The notes under the pieces were generated by a model. It was not told where the DNA came from, did not search any database, and saw only the letters and a program-made list of their open reading frames with translations. From Paenibacillus zeisoli (GTDB lineage Bacteria; Bacillota; Bacilli; Paenibacillales; Paenibacillaceae), in assembly GCF_003994465.1 (NCBI RefSeq), contig NZ_RZNX01000003.1, positions 401,283-465,282 of the forward strand: a stretch of DNA of 64,000 bases, in the 5' to 3' direction. Shown piece after piece: positions 51,048 through 59,521 of this stretch; the first letter of the stretch is position 1, and each line of letters begins with the position of its first letter. Position numbers and translations under genes: made by a program.

Positions 51048-51713
51048 ATGTTCCAGCAGCGTACAAAACGGGTATGGGTCGCAATGATCGCCATTCTTGC
51101 TTTAGGAGTCAGCGTATATTTAGGGGTACAATATTTTGGCTTCGGGGCAGCCTCATCAGGCATGATACAAGATAAAGTCAACAACCAGCATCTGAAATTA
51201 TCCGATCTTTATTTCTTAGTTCTCTACCTTCATATAACCGCAGGAATCATCGCCATTTCCATCGGATGGATCCAATTTATCGACTCCATCCGTGTGAAAT
51301 ACCGCGGCCTGCACCGGACACTCGGTGCCATTTATAGCGGCTGCGTATTTTTCTCAGGAGCCTCCGGAATATTTATCGCGTTCAAAGCCACCGGCGGATG
51401 GATTTCTACTGTCGCCTTTGTGCTTCTCTCCCTCTCTTGGCTCTACACCCTGACTAAAGGCCTTCGCGCAATCGTAGTTGAACAGAATCTGCATAAGCAT
51501 AAAAGCTGGATGCTTCGCAATTATGCCCTAACCCTGGCAGCGGTAACACTGCGCATCTACTTGCCTATATGCATGCTCCTATCCGGATTCGAAGATTTCA
51601 ACGTATATTACCGCGCCATTGCCTGGATCTGCTGGGTTCCCAATCTGATCTTCGCCGAATGGATCATTAGACGTATTCCCGCGAGGCAGTCTCGCTCTCA
51701 TAGCGCCTCCTAA
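51048..51713 (+). CDS. DUF2306 membrane protein
   Basis: A 221-residue integral membrane protein with five to six helices. The DUF2306 pattern is visible: 'LHITAGIIAISIGWIQF', 'YRGLHRTLGAIYSGCVFFSGASG' in part, 'HKHKSWMLRNYALTLAAVTLRIYLP' in part. The conserved histidines in 'LHRTLG', 'HKSWMLR' could bind heme or metal. Function unknown. ATG 51048 follows GGAGGG. It converges on the arsC gene. Confidence 0.85.
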   Translation: MFQQRTKRVWVAMIAILALGVSVYLGVQYFGFGAASSGMIQDKVNNQHLKLSDLYFLVLYLHITAGIIAISIGWIQFIDSIRVKYRGLHRTLGAIYSGCVFFSGASGIFIAFKATGGWISTVAFVLLSLSWLYTLTKGLRAIVVEQNLHKHKSWMLRNYALTLAAVTLRIYLPICMLLSGFEDFNVYYRAIAWICWVPNLIFAEWIIRRIPARQSRSHSAS

Positions 51714-51716
51714 GGT

Positions 51717-52139
51717 CTATCTGCATGTCTCCACAAACTGCTCAATCCGGCCCTTGATCTCATCACGAACCTTCCGGAACTGGCCCATAATCTCTTCCTC
51801 TGTACCGGTAGCCTTGGCTGGATCCTCAAATCCCCAGTGCCATTTGGTTACGCCCGGATTAGAGATCGCCGGACAATGCTCATCAGCATGGCCGCACAAC
51901 GTAATCACATAGTCGGCACGATTCAGAAGCTCAGGATCAATTACGTTAGACGTATTGCTGCTAATATCTACGCCAGCTTCCTTCATGACCTGTACCGCCC
52001 GCGGATTCAATCCGTGGGCTTCAAGGCCCGCGCTTGCCACTTCATAACGGTCACTGCCAAGCGTACTCAAGAAGCCATCAGCAATCTGACTGCGGCAGGA
52101 GTTGCCTGTGCAAAGAAAATAGACTAATTTTTTATCCAT
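51717..52139 (-). CDS. arsC: Thioredoxin-coupled arsenate reductase
   Basis: A 140-residue low-molecular-weight phosphatase-fold reductase that converts arsenate to arsenite. The P-loop with catalytic Cys is '[18 protein letters not shown]' and the redox pair Cys is found in '[15 protein letters not shown]', which matches the thioredoxin-linked ArsC of B. subtilis and S. aureus pI258. ATG 52139 has GGAAAGAGG upstream; an ORF start at 52262 is inside the arsB gene. It is the last gene of the arsR-arsB-arsC operon. Confidence 0.94.
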   Translation of the reverse strand: MDKKLVYFLCTGNSCRSQIADGFLSTLGSDRYEVASAGLEAHGLNPRAVQVMKEAGVDISSNTSNVIDPELLNRADYVITLCGHADEHCPAISNPGVTKWHWGFEDPAKATGTEEEIMGQFRKVRDEIKGRIEQFVETCR

Positions 52140-52165
52140 GAGAATAACCTCTTTCCAAATTATAT

Positions 52166-53458
52166 TTATGAAATTACCCGCAGCCACAAGTATAGCCCGG
52201 TCAGTGCAATGAACAGCGTTGGGATCGTCAGCACAAATCCAATTTTGAAATAATATCCCCACGTGATTTTAACACCTTTACCAGACAGAACATGAAGCCA
52301 TAACAAGGTCGCCAAGGAGCCAATGGGCGTGAGCTTAGGGCCGAGATCGGAGCCAATAACGTTCGCATATACAAGGGCCTCCCGAATTGCACCTTCGGTC
52401 TGCGTTCCCTTGATCGCTAAGGCATCGATCATCACCGTAGGCAAATTGTTCATAATTGAGGATAGGACTGCGGCCAAGAAGCCCATTCCTATCGTGGAAG
52501 CATACAGACCTTGCTCTGCAACCCACTCGATAAGATCTCCCAGCTGGTCTGTTAATCCCGCATTTCGCAGGCCGTACACCACGACATACATTCCAATCGA
52601 GAAAACCACAACGTTCCACGGGGCGCCTTTGATCACCGTCTTAAGTTCCACTGCCGGACTTCTCCTAGCTGCCAGGATAAAGGCGATCGCGGCGATTCCA
52701 GCAAATAGGGACACCGGTACAGCAATAAACTCGCTTAAGAAATAGGCTGCTAATAGCACACCCAAAATGACCCAGGAGAGTTTAAACATCCGCATGTCCT
52801 TAATAGCTTCATGAGGTTTTCTCAGCTCATCGACGTTGTAGGTTCTGGGAATACTTTTGCGAAACACGAAATAAAGTACAAGAATACTAGCCGCCAGCGA
52901 GAAAAGATTAGGTACAAACATGCGAGCCGTATACTCCATAAATCCAATATTGAAGTAATCCGCCGACACGATGTTCACCAGGTTGCTCACTACGAAAGGC
53001 AGCGAGGTCGTATCTGCGATAAATCCGCATGCCATAATGAAAGGCAGGACCATCCGGCTGTCAAATTTAAGCGCCCGCACCATAGCCAGAACAATCGGGG
53101 TTAGAATCAGGGCGGCTCCATCATTGGCGAATAAGGCAGCAACCAGCGCGCCCAAAAGGACAACATAGATGAACATCCTGATCCCCTTCCCTTTGGCTGC
53201 CCGAGCCATGTGCAGAGCTGCCCATTCGAAGAAGCCGATCTCCTCTAAGATTAGCGAGATAAGAATAATAGCAACAAAGGTGAGCGTCGCGTTCCACACG
53301 ATCCGGGTGACATCCGCCACATCTCCGAAAGTCACTACCCCGCAGATCAGGGCCAGAGCGGCTCCACCAAGCGCAGACCATCCAATGTTAAGCCCTCTAG
53401 GCTGCCATATTACGAACACAAGGGTAATCAAAAATATAAGAACAGCAGCGTAAACCAT
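52166..53458 (-). CDS. arsB: Arsenite efflux pump ArsB
   Basis: A 430-residue membrane protein with about 12 helices that extrudes arsenite and antimonite. Typical ArsB blocks are '[31 protein letters not shown]' in part, '[15 protein letters not shown]', '[19 protein letters not shown]' in part and '[13 protein letters not shown]'. No ArsA ATPase is present, so it works as a proton antiporter. ATG 53458 follows ACAGGAGG. It lies between arsR and arsC. Confidence 0.95.
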   Translation of the reverse strand: MVYAAVLIFLITLVFVIWQPRGLNIGWSALGGAALALICGVVTFGDVADVTRIVWNATLTFVAIILISLILEEIGFFEWAALHMARAAKGKGIRMFIYVVLLGALVAALFANDGAALILTPIVLAMVRALKFDSRMVLPFIMACGFIADTTSLPFVVSNLVNIVSADYFNIGFMEYTARMFVPNLFSLAASILVLYFVFRKSIPRTYNVDELRKPHEAIKDMRMFKLSWVILGVLLAAYFLSEFIAVPVSLFAGIAAIAFILAARRSPAVELKTVIKGAPWNVVVFSIGMYVVVYGLRNAGLTDQLGDLIEWVAEQGLYASTIGMGFLAAVLSSIMNNLPTVMIDALAIKGTQTEGAIREALVYANVIGSDLGPKLTPIGSLATLLWLHVLSGKGVKITWGYYFKIGFVLTIPTLFIALTGLYLWLRVIS

Positions 53459-53476
53459 ATGAACCTCCTGTATGTA

Positions 53477-53806
53477 TCAAATGCAGCAATTATTGTCTTC
53501 ACAGATGGTTTGCTGCTCAATCGCCTTCCGCTGGGAAGGGACGTGCCTCAGAATCTCACCCACGTAAGGCTTATCCTGGGTATTAAGGGAATAGTATACC
53601 CACTGGCCTCTTTTTGCCTCTGTAACCAATCCTCCCGCCTTTAACTTCCGCATATGCTGGCTAATATTAGGCTGACTTGTCTTAAGAAAATCTACGATTT
53701 CACATACGCACAGTTCTCTTTCATGAAGCAAGGTCATGATCGTCAGTCTGGTTCGGTCCCCAAGCAGCTTCAGGATATCAGCCATCCTCTCAATCTCAAT
53801 GGTCAT
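53477..53806 (-). CDS. arsR: Arsenic-responsive repressor ArsR
   Basis: A 109-residue winged-helix repressor. The arsenite-binding motif is 'ELCVCEIVDFL' (Cys-x-Cys in the recognition helix region) and the DNA-reading helix is 'TSQPNISQHMRKLKAGGLV' in part. A further Cys pair is in the tail 'DNNCCI'. ATG 53806 has AAAGGAG seven to eight bases upstream; an ORF start at 53824 overlaps that site. It is the first gene of the arsRBC operon and would autorepress at the palindrome at 53865. Confidence 0.95.
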   Translation of the reverse strand: MTIEIERMADILKLLGDRTRLTIMTLLHERELCVCEIVDFLKTSQPNISQHMRKLKAGGLVTEAKRGQWVYYSLNTQDKPYVGEILRHVPSQRKAIEQQTICEDNNCCI

Positions 53807-53864
53807 TAAATCTCTCCTTTCCACAGGGCGAATGCCCTCGATAACTATATAATGATCTGATTAT

Positions 53865-53880
53865 ATAATCAATTGATTAT
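53865..53880. promoter_or_regulatory. ArsR operator candidate
   Basis: ATAATCAATTGATTAT is a perfect 16-base palindrome about 60 bases upstream of arsR and overlaps a plausible -35 (TTGATT on the minus strand) of the ars operon; ArsR sites of this ATCAA...TTGAT type are known from Bacillus. Confidence 0.6.
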
Positions 53881-53915
53881 TTACTATCCACGCTATTCTG
53901 TAGATGGAGGCCCCT

Positions 53916-55169
53916 ATGAACGCAATCTTTCAAAGTTTGGCACACCAGTACCGTAACGACCCGGAATCCGTGTATCAAATATGGTTCCTACATAACGAAG
54001 AGCGATTGAAAGCATTTCGTACGATTAAGTCGGGTGTACAAGATGTTATCCAGGCCATTCAGACCCGAACCTTTGGGAATGACTTTAAGGGTTCCGTGTT
54101 GGAGACCGTAGTAACCGCAATTTCTGAGCAGAAACAGATTTTCTATGGGGCTGCTCACGCTTTTTACTGGAAACCTAAGCTGCGTATCCCCGATATTTAC
54201 GAGAACGATGAGAATCAATTGGCCTTTGGCCGCTTCCTGCAGGCTTGTCTTCATTCACAGCAAGAAGAGCAGGTCGTCGAAGAGATTATTAAGCTGGATC
54301 GGCTTCAAATTAAGGGCCTTGGTCCTGCAGCGGCCAACATCCTGTATTTCCTGCATCCGACTCTCTTCCCCCCTTTCAATACCGCAATGGTTAACGGCTT
54401 TAATCTCCTATTCAACCAGAAAATAAAGCTCGGCTCTTGGATGGCTTATCTGGACATGCGAGACAAGATTATAGAAGTGAATAACGAGTATCGTACCCTA
54501 TTTTCAAAGGACTTAGGCGCTATTGCCGGCCTTCTCTTCGAAGTAGGTTCAGGACGTTATGTGGTAGAGGAAAACGCGGAGAAAGTTTTACAAGACATCA
54601 TAACAAGCCAAAATAAAAATAACTTGAAACGGCGTAAGGAAATTATGGAGGACTCTGCAGAGAGCAGCGAGCATACCGAAATGCAGGCCGAACTAGCCCG
54701 GCTCGGGACTTCGCTTGGTTATCAGGTCTGGATTGCTCAGAACGACCATAACCGGGAATGGAAGGGAAAGAAGCTTGGTGAGCACTCAGTCCCTCGCCTC
54801 CACTTACCCGAAATCCCTCATCAAACAGCTCAGACTATCGCATTGATTGATGTCCTTTGGTTGGATTCGTCTGGCCATATTGTGAGTGCCTTTGAAGTCG
54901 AGAAAAGCACGTCCATTTATTCCGGTATTCTTCGTCTTCATGATCTCTCTCTGTCGGTTGTGAATAACAACTCCGTCCACTTCTATCTGGTCGCGCCAAA
55001 CAAGCGGGAGAAGGAAATTCGTGCCCAATTGCTACGACCTGCCTTTAGACAAGGAACCAATCTGGCCATCTCCTATATTCTTTTTTCCGAGCTTCGCTGT
55101 CATTGTGATGCCATGTGCAAATTTGGTTCCGGACTTGATGTCTTGGATAAAATCGCGCAGACCGTCTAA
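53916..55169 (+). CDS. Uncharacterised HhH plus PD-(D/E)xK-like nuclease protein
   Basis: A 417-residue protein from ATG 53916 (GGAGG five bases upstream; ATG 53904 overlaps the site). Residues about 128-150 read 'LQIKGLGPAAANILYFLHP', a helix-hairpin-helix as in DNA glycosylases, followed by 'FPPFNTAMVNGFNLL'. The C-terminal domain (about 250-417) has 'ALIDVLWLDSSGHIVSAFEVEKS', shortened here to 'IDVLWL' and 'AFEVEKST', an Asp then Glu-x-Glu-Lys core of the restriction-endonuclease fold. It stands alone after the divergent ars operon with no methylase gene. A role in cutting modified or foreign DNA is possible but not shown. Confidence 0.75.
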   Translation: MNAIFQSLAHQYRNDPESVYQIWFLHNEERLKAFRTIKSGVQDVIQAIQTRTFGNDFKGSVLETVVTAISEQKQIFYGAAHAFYWKPKLRIPDIYENDENQLAFGRFLQACLHSQQEEQVVEEIIKLDRLQIKGLGPAAANILYFLHPTLFPPFNTAMVNGFNLLFNQKIKLGSWMAYLDMRDKIIEVNNEYRTLFSKDLGAIAGLLFEVGSGRYVVEENAEKVLQDIITSQNKNNLKRRKEIMEDSAESSEHTEMQAELARLGTSLGYQVWIAQNDHNREWKGKKLGEHSVPRLHLPEIPHQTAQTIALIDVLWLDSSGHIVSAFEVEKSTSIYSGILRLHDLSLSVVNNNSVHFYLVAPNKREKEIRAQLLRPAFRQGTNLAISYILFSELRCHCDAMCKFGSGLDVLDKIAQTV

Positions 55170-55232
55170 GACCTGCCCGCCGAACCTCTGAATTGAATAC
55201 CCATAAGAATTAACTCACATTAGGATTAAAAA

Positions 55233-55263
55233 AAGCCAACCCCTATGATCACCAGGTTGGCTT
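55233..55263 (-). terminator. Terminator of lgt
   Basis: AAGCCAACC/GGTTGGCTT stem; on the minus strand followed by TTTTTTAATCC. Confidence 0.8.
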
Positions 55264-55293
55264 CTAACTCTTCAATCAGCCTCTTGAGAACGC

Positions 55294-56058
55294 TTAGAGC
55301 GCCTCCGGCTTCGGTCTCTTTAAAGATGTCACCATCATCCCGATACTGATCACAAATAAGATCATGGCTATAAATTGGGACGTGGACAGCAAGCCCACAT
55401 TGCCGCGTATGATATCCCCTCTGTAGAATTCAAGCACGAACCTCCCTGCGCTGTACAATAACAGATACAACGCCGCGACCTGCCCGTGAACCTTTTTCAC
55501 TCTGGAGAAGAGTACCAATACGAAGAAGAGCACAAAATCGAGCCCGCTTGAAATCAATTGGGTGGGAATCAAAGGAACACCGCTCGGGGCAAATGAATTC
55601 TCCGGGAATACGACCCCGAACCAACCGGATGTCTCCTGGCCATAACAGCAGCCCGCAAGAAAGCAGCCGATTCGGCCGAATCCCTGCGCAAGCGCCACCG
55701 AGGGAATGATCAGATCGAAGTACTGCATGAAATGCAGCTTAGCCTTGCGGCAGTACAGATACCCGGCCAGGATGCCCCCGATAATCCCCCCATATACGAC
55801 GAAGCCATCGGTAAAGTTCAGCAAAATTGCCGGGTCCTTGACGATGCTGCTTATCTGAGTGATCCAAAACAATATTTTGGCTCCTGCTATTCCGCCCACC
55901 AGGCACCAGATGACCAACGACGCGATATGGTCGCCCTCCAGATGTTGGCGCTTGGCCCGATATACGGAGACCACATATGCCGCGGCGATCCCCAGTGCAA
56001 TCATCAAGCCATAACCATGAATCGTAAGCGGCCCAATCGTGAACAGGTCGTTATGCAT
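55294..56058 (-). CDS. lgt: Prolipoprotein diacylglyceryl transferase
   Basis: A 254-residue, seven-helix membrane enzyme that transfers diacylglyceryl from phosphatidylglycerol to the lipobox cysteine of prolipoproteins. 'IHGYGLMIALG' contains the essential His; 'GRIGCFLAGCCYG' is the Lgt signature. 'PTQLISSG' and 'RFVLEFYRGD' are also family blocks. ATG 56058 has AAAGGGTG upstream. It is monocistronic, and a second lgt copy elsewhere in the genome is common in this group. It would process the lipoproteins at 9005 and 61474. Confidence 0.95.
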   Translation of the reverse strand: MHNDLFTIGPLTIHGYGLMIALGIAAAYVVSVYRAKRQHLEGDHIASLVIWCLVGGIAGAKILFWITQISSIVKDPAILLNFTDGFVVYGGIIGGILAGYLYCRKAKLHFMQYFDLIIPSVALAQGFGRIGCFLAGCCYGQETSGWFGVVFPENSFAPSGVPLIPTQLISSGLDFVLFFVLVLFSRVKKVHGQVAALYLLLYSAGRFVLEFYRGDIIRGNVGLLSTSQFIAMILFVISIGMMVTSLKRPKPEAL

Positions 56059-56233
56059 ACGCTTTCACCCTTTCTATCATAATTTATTACGCACACAAAA
56101 AGTCCCTATCAGGGCGATGCTCTGTCTGTATTCTGTAGGATAATTGCTTGCTGTGTCAATCACTATTTCCCAAATATGGGAATTGTCTAACTCGCTGGCT
56201 AAGTCTACTCTTTGCAGATTGTAACTTTACTAA

Positions 56234-56272
56234 AACAACCGTTCCCCGGCTGATTACCGAGAAGCGGTTGTT
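56234..56272. terminator. Terminator of the globin-coupled sensor gene
   Basis: AACAACCG/CGGTTGTT arms with a long loop, 25 bases past the stop codon at 56297. Confidence 0.65.
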
Positions 56273-56296
56273 GTTTAAACGTATCTTTTCTGTCTA

Positions 56297-57613
56297 TTAA
56301 AACTCATGCATGGTCCGATTCAATTCATCGGCAAGCTCCGCTACCTTCATGTCGGCTTCACCGATTTCCTTTAAGGTCAGCGCGAAGCTGCTCATCTCCT
56401 TGTTGCTTCGTTCATTCTGTTCCTTACTGGTAAGGCTTGCGGCTAAGATCGCATCAAAGCTCTTTACTGTATCCTGCACATTCTCGTTAGCAGACTCGGT
56501 TTTGGAATGGATCTCGTTGATCTGCTCTACGACATTCTCGATTTGATGAGTAGTTGAAAGAACCAGCTCGGAAATATGGTTCGAGTAGAGGCTGGTCTGC
56601 TCGGCCAATTTTCTGACCTCGGAAGCTACAACAGAGAATCCCCTGCCATGTTCTCCGGCTCTGGCTGCTTCAATTGCCGCATTTAAAGCCAGGAGATTGG
56701 TTTGTCCTGCAATTGAGGTAATGTCGGCCATGATATCACCGATTTCCTGTGAATTCTTCTCCAGCGAGACGATGTTAGTGCTAATATGGCTGACGCTCTC
56801 ATTTAATGAGATCATTTGGTCTATGACTTTATCGAGCTGCTCTCTTCCCGTTTCGGAGGCTTCCGAAGTCACAATGGACGATTGCAGTCCCTCATTCAGA
56901 TCCGACATGATCATCTCCGAACGAACTACCGTATCCGCCACCGAAGCTCCCACTTCTTCTGACATTGCCGCCAACTCCTCGGTGATCCCTCCGATGGTTG
57001 ATTTAACATTTTGCTTGGCTTGAATTTCCTTGGCGGCAATAGCCTCATTTTGCAGCTCCTGCATGGCGGATAGGCTTAGCTGGTGCTCCAGGTTAAAGAC
57101 CTTTCCGGTCACTTTGGAGGCAAGAACATAACTTTCATAATCGCCCTTGTATACCTCAGATAAGACATCCAAGACGTTATCGGTAATCGCCTGGAGCGCA
57201 CAAAGGTACCATCTTACCTCAACCCCAGATTTCAAATAGAACTTACTCAATCCGTACCTGATTTCGGCATACCTGTCATCAATATTTCCGCTAAAAAGGC
57301 TGGCTAAATGCTGATAACTGCCCTTTATATCGATACCTATAGCCGTCATATCTACCACCTTTTTGGTACCCGGAAAAGGATTGTTGTAGACAGGAGTGTA
57401 TATTCTATCCATGTTAGCTATAATATGCGGCTGCAGCGCCTTGGCAATCGCCAGGTCCTCCTGCGTGAAACCGATGATCTCCAGCTGCTGCTTCAAATTG
57501 CGATCTCTTTGAATATCTACCTTCACCTGATCCTGAAGCTTCTGAGCTTCCTCCCTAACGGAAGCTGCCTTTTTAGAGGATGCTGCCTTCTCTTTCTTTG
57601 CGAATAGTTTCAT
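56297..57613 (-). CDS. Globin-coupled (HemAT-like) methyl-accepting chemoreceptor, proximal His apparently missing
   Basis: A 438-residue soluble chemoreceptor. Residues about 40-185 match the globin sensor of HemAT ('[18 protein letters not shown]' and '[20 protein letters not shown]' in part). The C-terminal half is a receptor signalling domain with the hairpin tip '[24 protein letters not shown]' in part. In HemAT of B. subtilis the heme-binding His lies in 'AHIHVRIGLYPKWY'; here the matching stretch is '[14 protein letters not shown]', with Lys and Tyr in place of both histidines. It may bind no heme. ATG 57613 follows CGAGGTG. Confidence 0.87.
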   Translation of the reverse strand: MKLFAKKEKAASSKKAASVREEAQKLQDQVKVDIQRDRNLKQQLEIIGFTQEDLAIAKALQPHIIANMDRIYTPVYNNPFPGTKKVVDMTAIGIDIKGSYQHLASLFSGNIDDRYAEIRYGLSKFYLKSGVEVRWYLCALQAITDNVLDVLSEVYKGDYESYVLASKVTGKVFNLEHQLSLSAMQELQNEAIAAKEIQAKQNVKSTIGGITEELAAMSEEVGASVADTVVRSEMIMSDLNEGLQSSIVTSEASETGREQLDKVIDQMISLNESVSHISTNIVSLEKNSQEIGDIMADITSIAGQTNLLALNAAIEAARAGEHGRGFSVVASEVRKLAEQTSLYSNHISELVLSTTHQIENVVEQINEIHSKTESANENVQDTVKSFDAILAASLTSKEQNERSNKEMSSFALTLKEIGEADMKVAELADELNRTMHEF

Positions 57614-57694
57614 GATGCCTTACACCTCGGTTACAGTAATTTTCGTGCCCTATGTATATATCATTTATATCGGTATTTTGAGAGATTTATAAAT

Positions 57695-57723
57695 AGCCGA
57701 AGGCCAAGGACGGCCTGCGGCTT
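57695..57723 (-). terminator. Terminator-like hairpin downstream of the YetF remnant
   Basis: AGCCG-AAG-GCC / GGC-CTG-CGGCT arms 25 bases past the stop of the YetF remnant on the minus strand, followed by ATTTATA. Confidence 0.55.
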
Positions 57724-57746
57724 AGAGACGAATAGGAGAGTCTATT

Positions 57747-57964
57747 TTATTGGATTGAATCCTCATACATGTCGATATACAGACTTCCGTCTAATTGGAG
57801 CTCTGCGTAGAACACTTGATCTAAGGCATGAATGCCCGCCTTCTTTAATTGTTGGCCCAGCCAGATATCAGAGACCCGACCTGTTTTTTACCAAGCAGGC
57901 GTGTCAAAACAAGCAGAACAATGAAAGACACTGCCGTACGAAATAGGATTTCCCCATACGTCAT
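57747..57964 (-). pseudogene. YetF (DUF421) membrane protein gene with large internal deletion
   Basis: ATG 57964 has AAGGAGC seven bases upstream and opens the normal YetF N-terminus ('MTYGEILFRTAVSFIVLLVL' then 'TRLLGKKQ'). After about 28 codons the frame shifts and the sequence continues as a YetF C-terminal domain ('LKKAGIHALDQVFYAELQLD' then 'GSLYIDMYEDSIQ'), stopping at 57747. An intact protein has roughly 200-290 residues, so at least 130 codons are lost together with frame. The start region is well preserved, suggesting a fairly recent deletion. Confidence 0.7.
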
Positions 57965-58052
57965 GTATCAAGCTCCTTGTATAACAGATGGTTTTATGTT
58001 GGCCTTTCTCTCCATCGCTTATACTTTGTTATGGGCAAGTTTTTTGCATTGA

Positions 58053-58694
58053 ATGGGCATAATAGATTCAATGATGTGTGAAGGGGAAGGAGCTGCTGAT
58101 AAGAAAATGGATCATCCCTATGTGATTTTACCCGAAGAACAAGCGCCTGATGGTATAGAGCACTGTGAAATTTGCGAATTATCCAGGCAGCGCAGCCGTG
58201 TCATCTGGGGAGAGGGAAATCCAAAGGCCCCGCTGATGATGATCCTGGATAATCCCGGAGCCCGGGAGGACCCAGCAGGGAACCCCTTCCTCTGCGGCAC
58301 CAGGGAGACACTCCAATTCGGTATGAGAGAAGCCGGGATAGATGTCCACGATATTTATGTCACCTACTTGCTAAAATGTAGACCCAAGCGTGCCTACAAT
58401 AAACCCGAGGCTAGAACGGCGTGTCTCCCTCACCTGCAGATGCAGCTCCTTCAGAAGCAGCCGCTTGTATTATTTGGATTTGGTAATGTCGTAGCGGAAT
58501 CCATATTCCCAGATAAAGAGAATGCCAGTGTAAAGGAGTTACGAGGCAGCTGGTATGAGTATCAGGATACGCCCATCAGCTTTACCTATCACCCTCTTGC
58601 CGTAAGGAGACGGCCTAACCTACTTAGGTTTTTCGTAGAAGATTTGAAAGCTTTGAAGGCGAAGTGGGAGGAGGTTCGGCAGGTTGGGATATAA
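58053..58694 (+). CDS. Uracil-DNA glycosylase superfamily protein (family 4-like, altered motif 1)
   Basis: A 213-residue protein. Four cysteines in the UDGa spacing ('HCEICELS', 'LLKCRPKR', 'RTACLPHL') would hold a 4Fe-4S cluster. The uracil-pocket motif that normally reads GEAPG is 'ILDNPGARED', and the last motif is 'YHPLAVRRRPNL'. These changes leave substrate and activity uncertain; it may remove another damaged base. The start is unclear: ATG 58053, 58071 and 58107 are in frame, and AAGGAG lies 13 bases before 58107. The HD-hydrolase ORF follows closely. Confidence 0.78.
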   Translation: MGIIDSMMCEGEGAADKKMDHPYVILPEEQAPDGIEHCEICELSRQRSRVIWGEGNPKAPLMMILDNPGAREDPAGNPFLCGTRETLQFGMREAGIDVHDIYVTYLLKCRPKRAYNKPEARTACLPHLQMQLLQKQPLVLFGFGNVVAESIFPDKENASVKELRGSWYEYQDTPISFTYHPLAVRRRPNLLRFFVEDLKALKAKWEEVRQVGI

Positions 58695-58786
58695 ATATGA
58701 AGTTGTTAATCGCCTATTTACAAATCAAATTTATACTGAATGTAGCACAACAAATCATCTCTTTTTCGAAGAAAGGAATCCACCGC

Positions 58787-59416
58787 ATGGGTATCCATAC
58801 GTATTTTCAATCCCTAACTGATTTAGAGAGAATCATTCGCTGCCCAGGTAAATTCAAATTTCAGGAGCATAGCGTTTCGGCTCACTCTTGGAAGGTCATC
58901 CAATACGCGAAGACGTTGGCCGATATTGAAGAAAGCAACGGAGTCACCGTGGATTGGAAAAAGCTATATGAAATTACGAGCAGTCACGATTACGGCGAAA
59001 TCTTTATCGGGGATATTAAAACGCCCGTTAAGCACTATTCGTTAGAACTCCGAGCCATGCTGCAGAAAGTAGAAGAAGGTATGGTCGAACACTTCATCGA
59101 AGAGAATATTCCTGAGGACCTCAAGCACATTTTCCGCAGACAACTGCGCGAAGGCAAGGATGATTCGGTGGAAGGCAGAATATTAGAAGTCGCCGATAAA
59201 ATGGATCAAATCTACGAAGCCTTCGCAGAGCTGCAGCGCGGGAATACGGAGAAAGAGTTCATCGTCATGTACCGAAATGCCCTAATCAAAATAAAACAGG
59301 TCAAGCTTCATTGCGTCGAGTATTTTCTCCAAAATATTTTACCCGACTTAGTCAGCGAAGGATCCAGATCTCCAATCGATATCGAAAAGATAACGAATGA
59401 AGCGTTAGCTTCCTAG
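58787..59416 (+). CDS. HD-domain (YfbR-like) phosphohydrolase
   Basis: A 209-residue HD hydrolase. The metal site is readable as His in 'VSAHSWKV', then His-Asp in 'SSHDYGEIFIGDIKTP' in part, with a later Asp in 'EVADKMDQIYEAF'. This plan matches YfbR-type 5'-deoxynucleotidases and related YedJ-like enzymes. ATG 58787 follows GAAAGGA; an upstream in-frame ATG at 58664 lies inside the UDG gene and has no ribosome site. It lies 92 bases after the UDG-like gene in the same direction, suggesting nucleotide pool or DNA-repair work. Confidence 0.82.
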   Translation: MGIHTYFQSLTDLERIIRCPGKFKFQEHSVSAHSWKVIQYAKTLADIEESNGVTVDWKKLYEITSSHDYGEIFIGDIKTPVKHYSLELRAMLQKVEEGMVEHFIEENIPEDLKHIFRRQLREGKDDSVEGRILEVADKMDQIYEAFAELQRGNTEKEFIVMYRNALIKIKQVKLHCVEYFLQNILPDLVSEGSRSPIDIEKITNEALAS

Positions 59417-59521
59417 TTCCGTTGTCTTTAATGTCGAATGAATAGACGAGCGACGACGATCAGATTATTGACCCCGTCTATATTCTAATTGATCTTTTCT
59501 GATGCCCAGCTTATGACGGTG

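Noticed and set aside
52140-52262. Longer arsC ORF start at 52262
   Set aside because: The extension lies within arsB in another frame; the ATG at 52139 has a ribosome site and gives the standard ArsC N-terminus.
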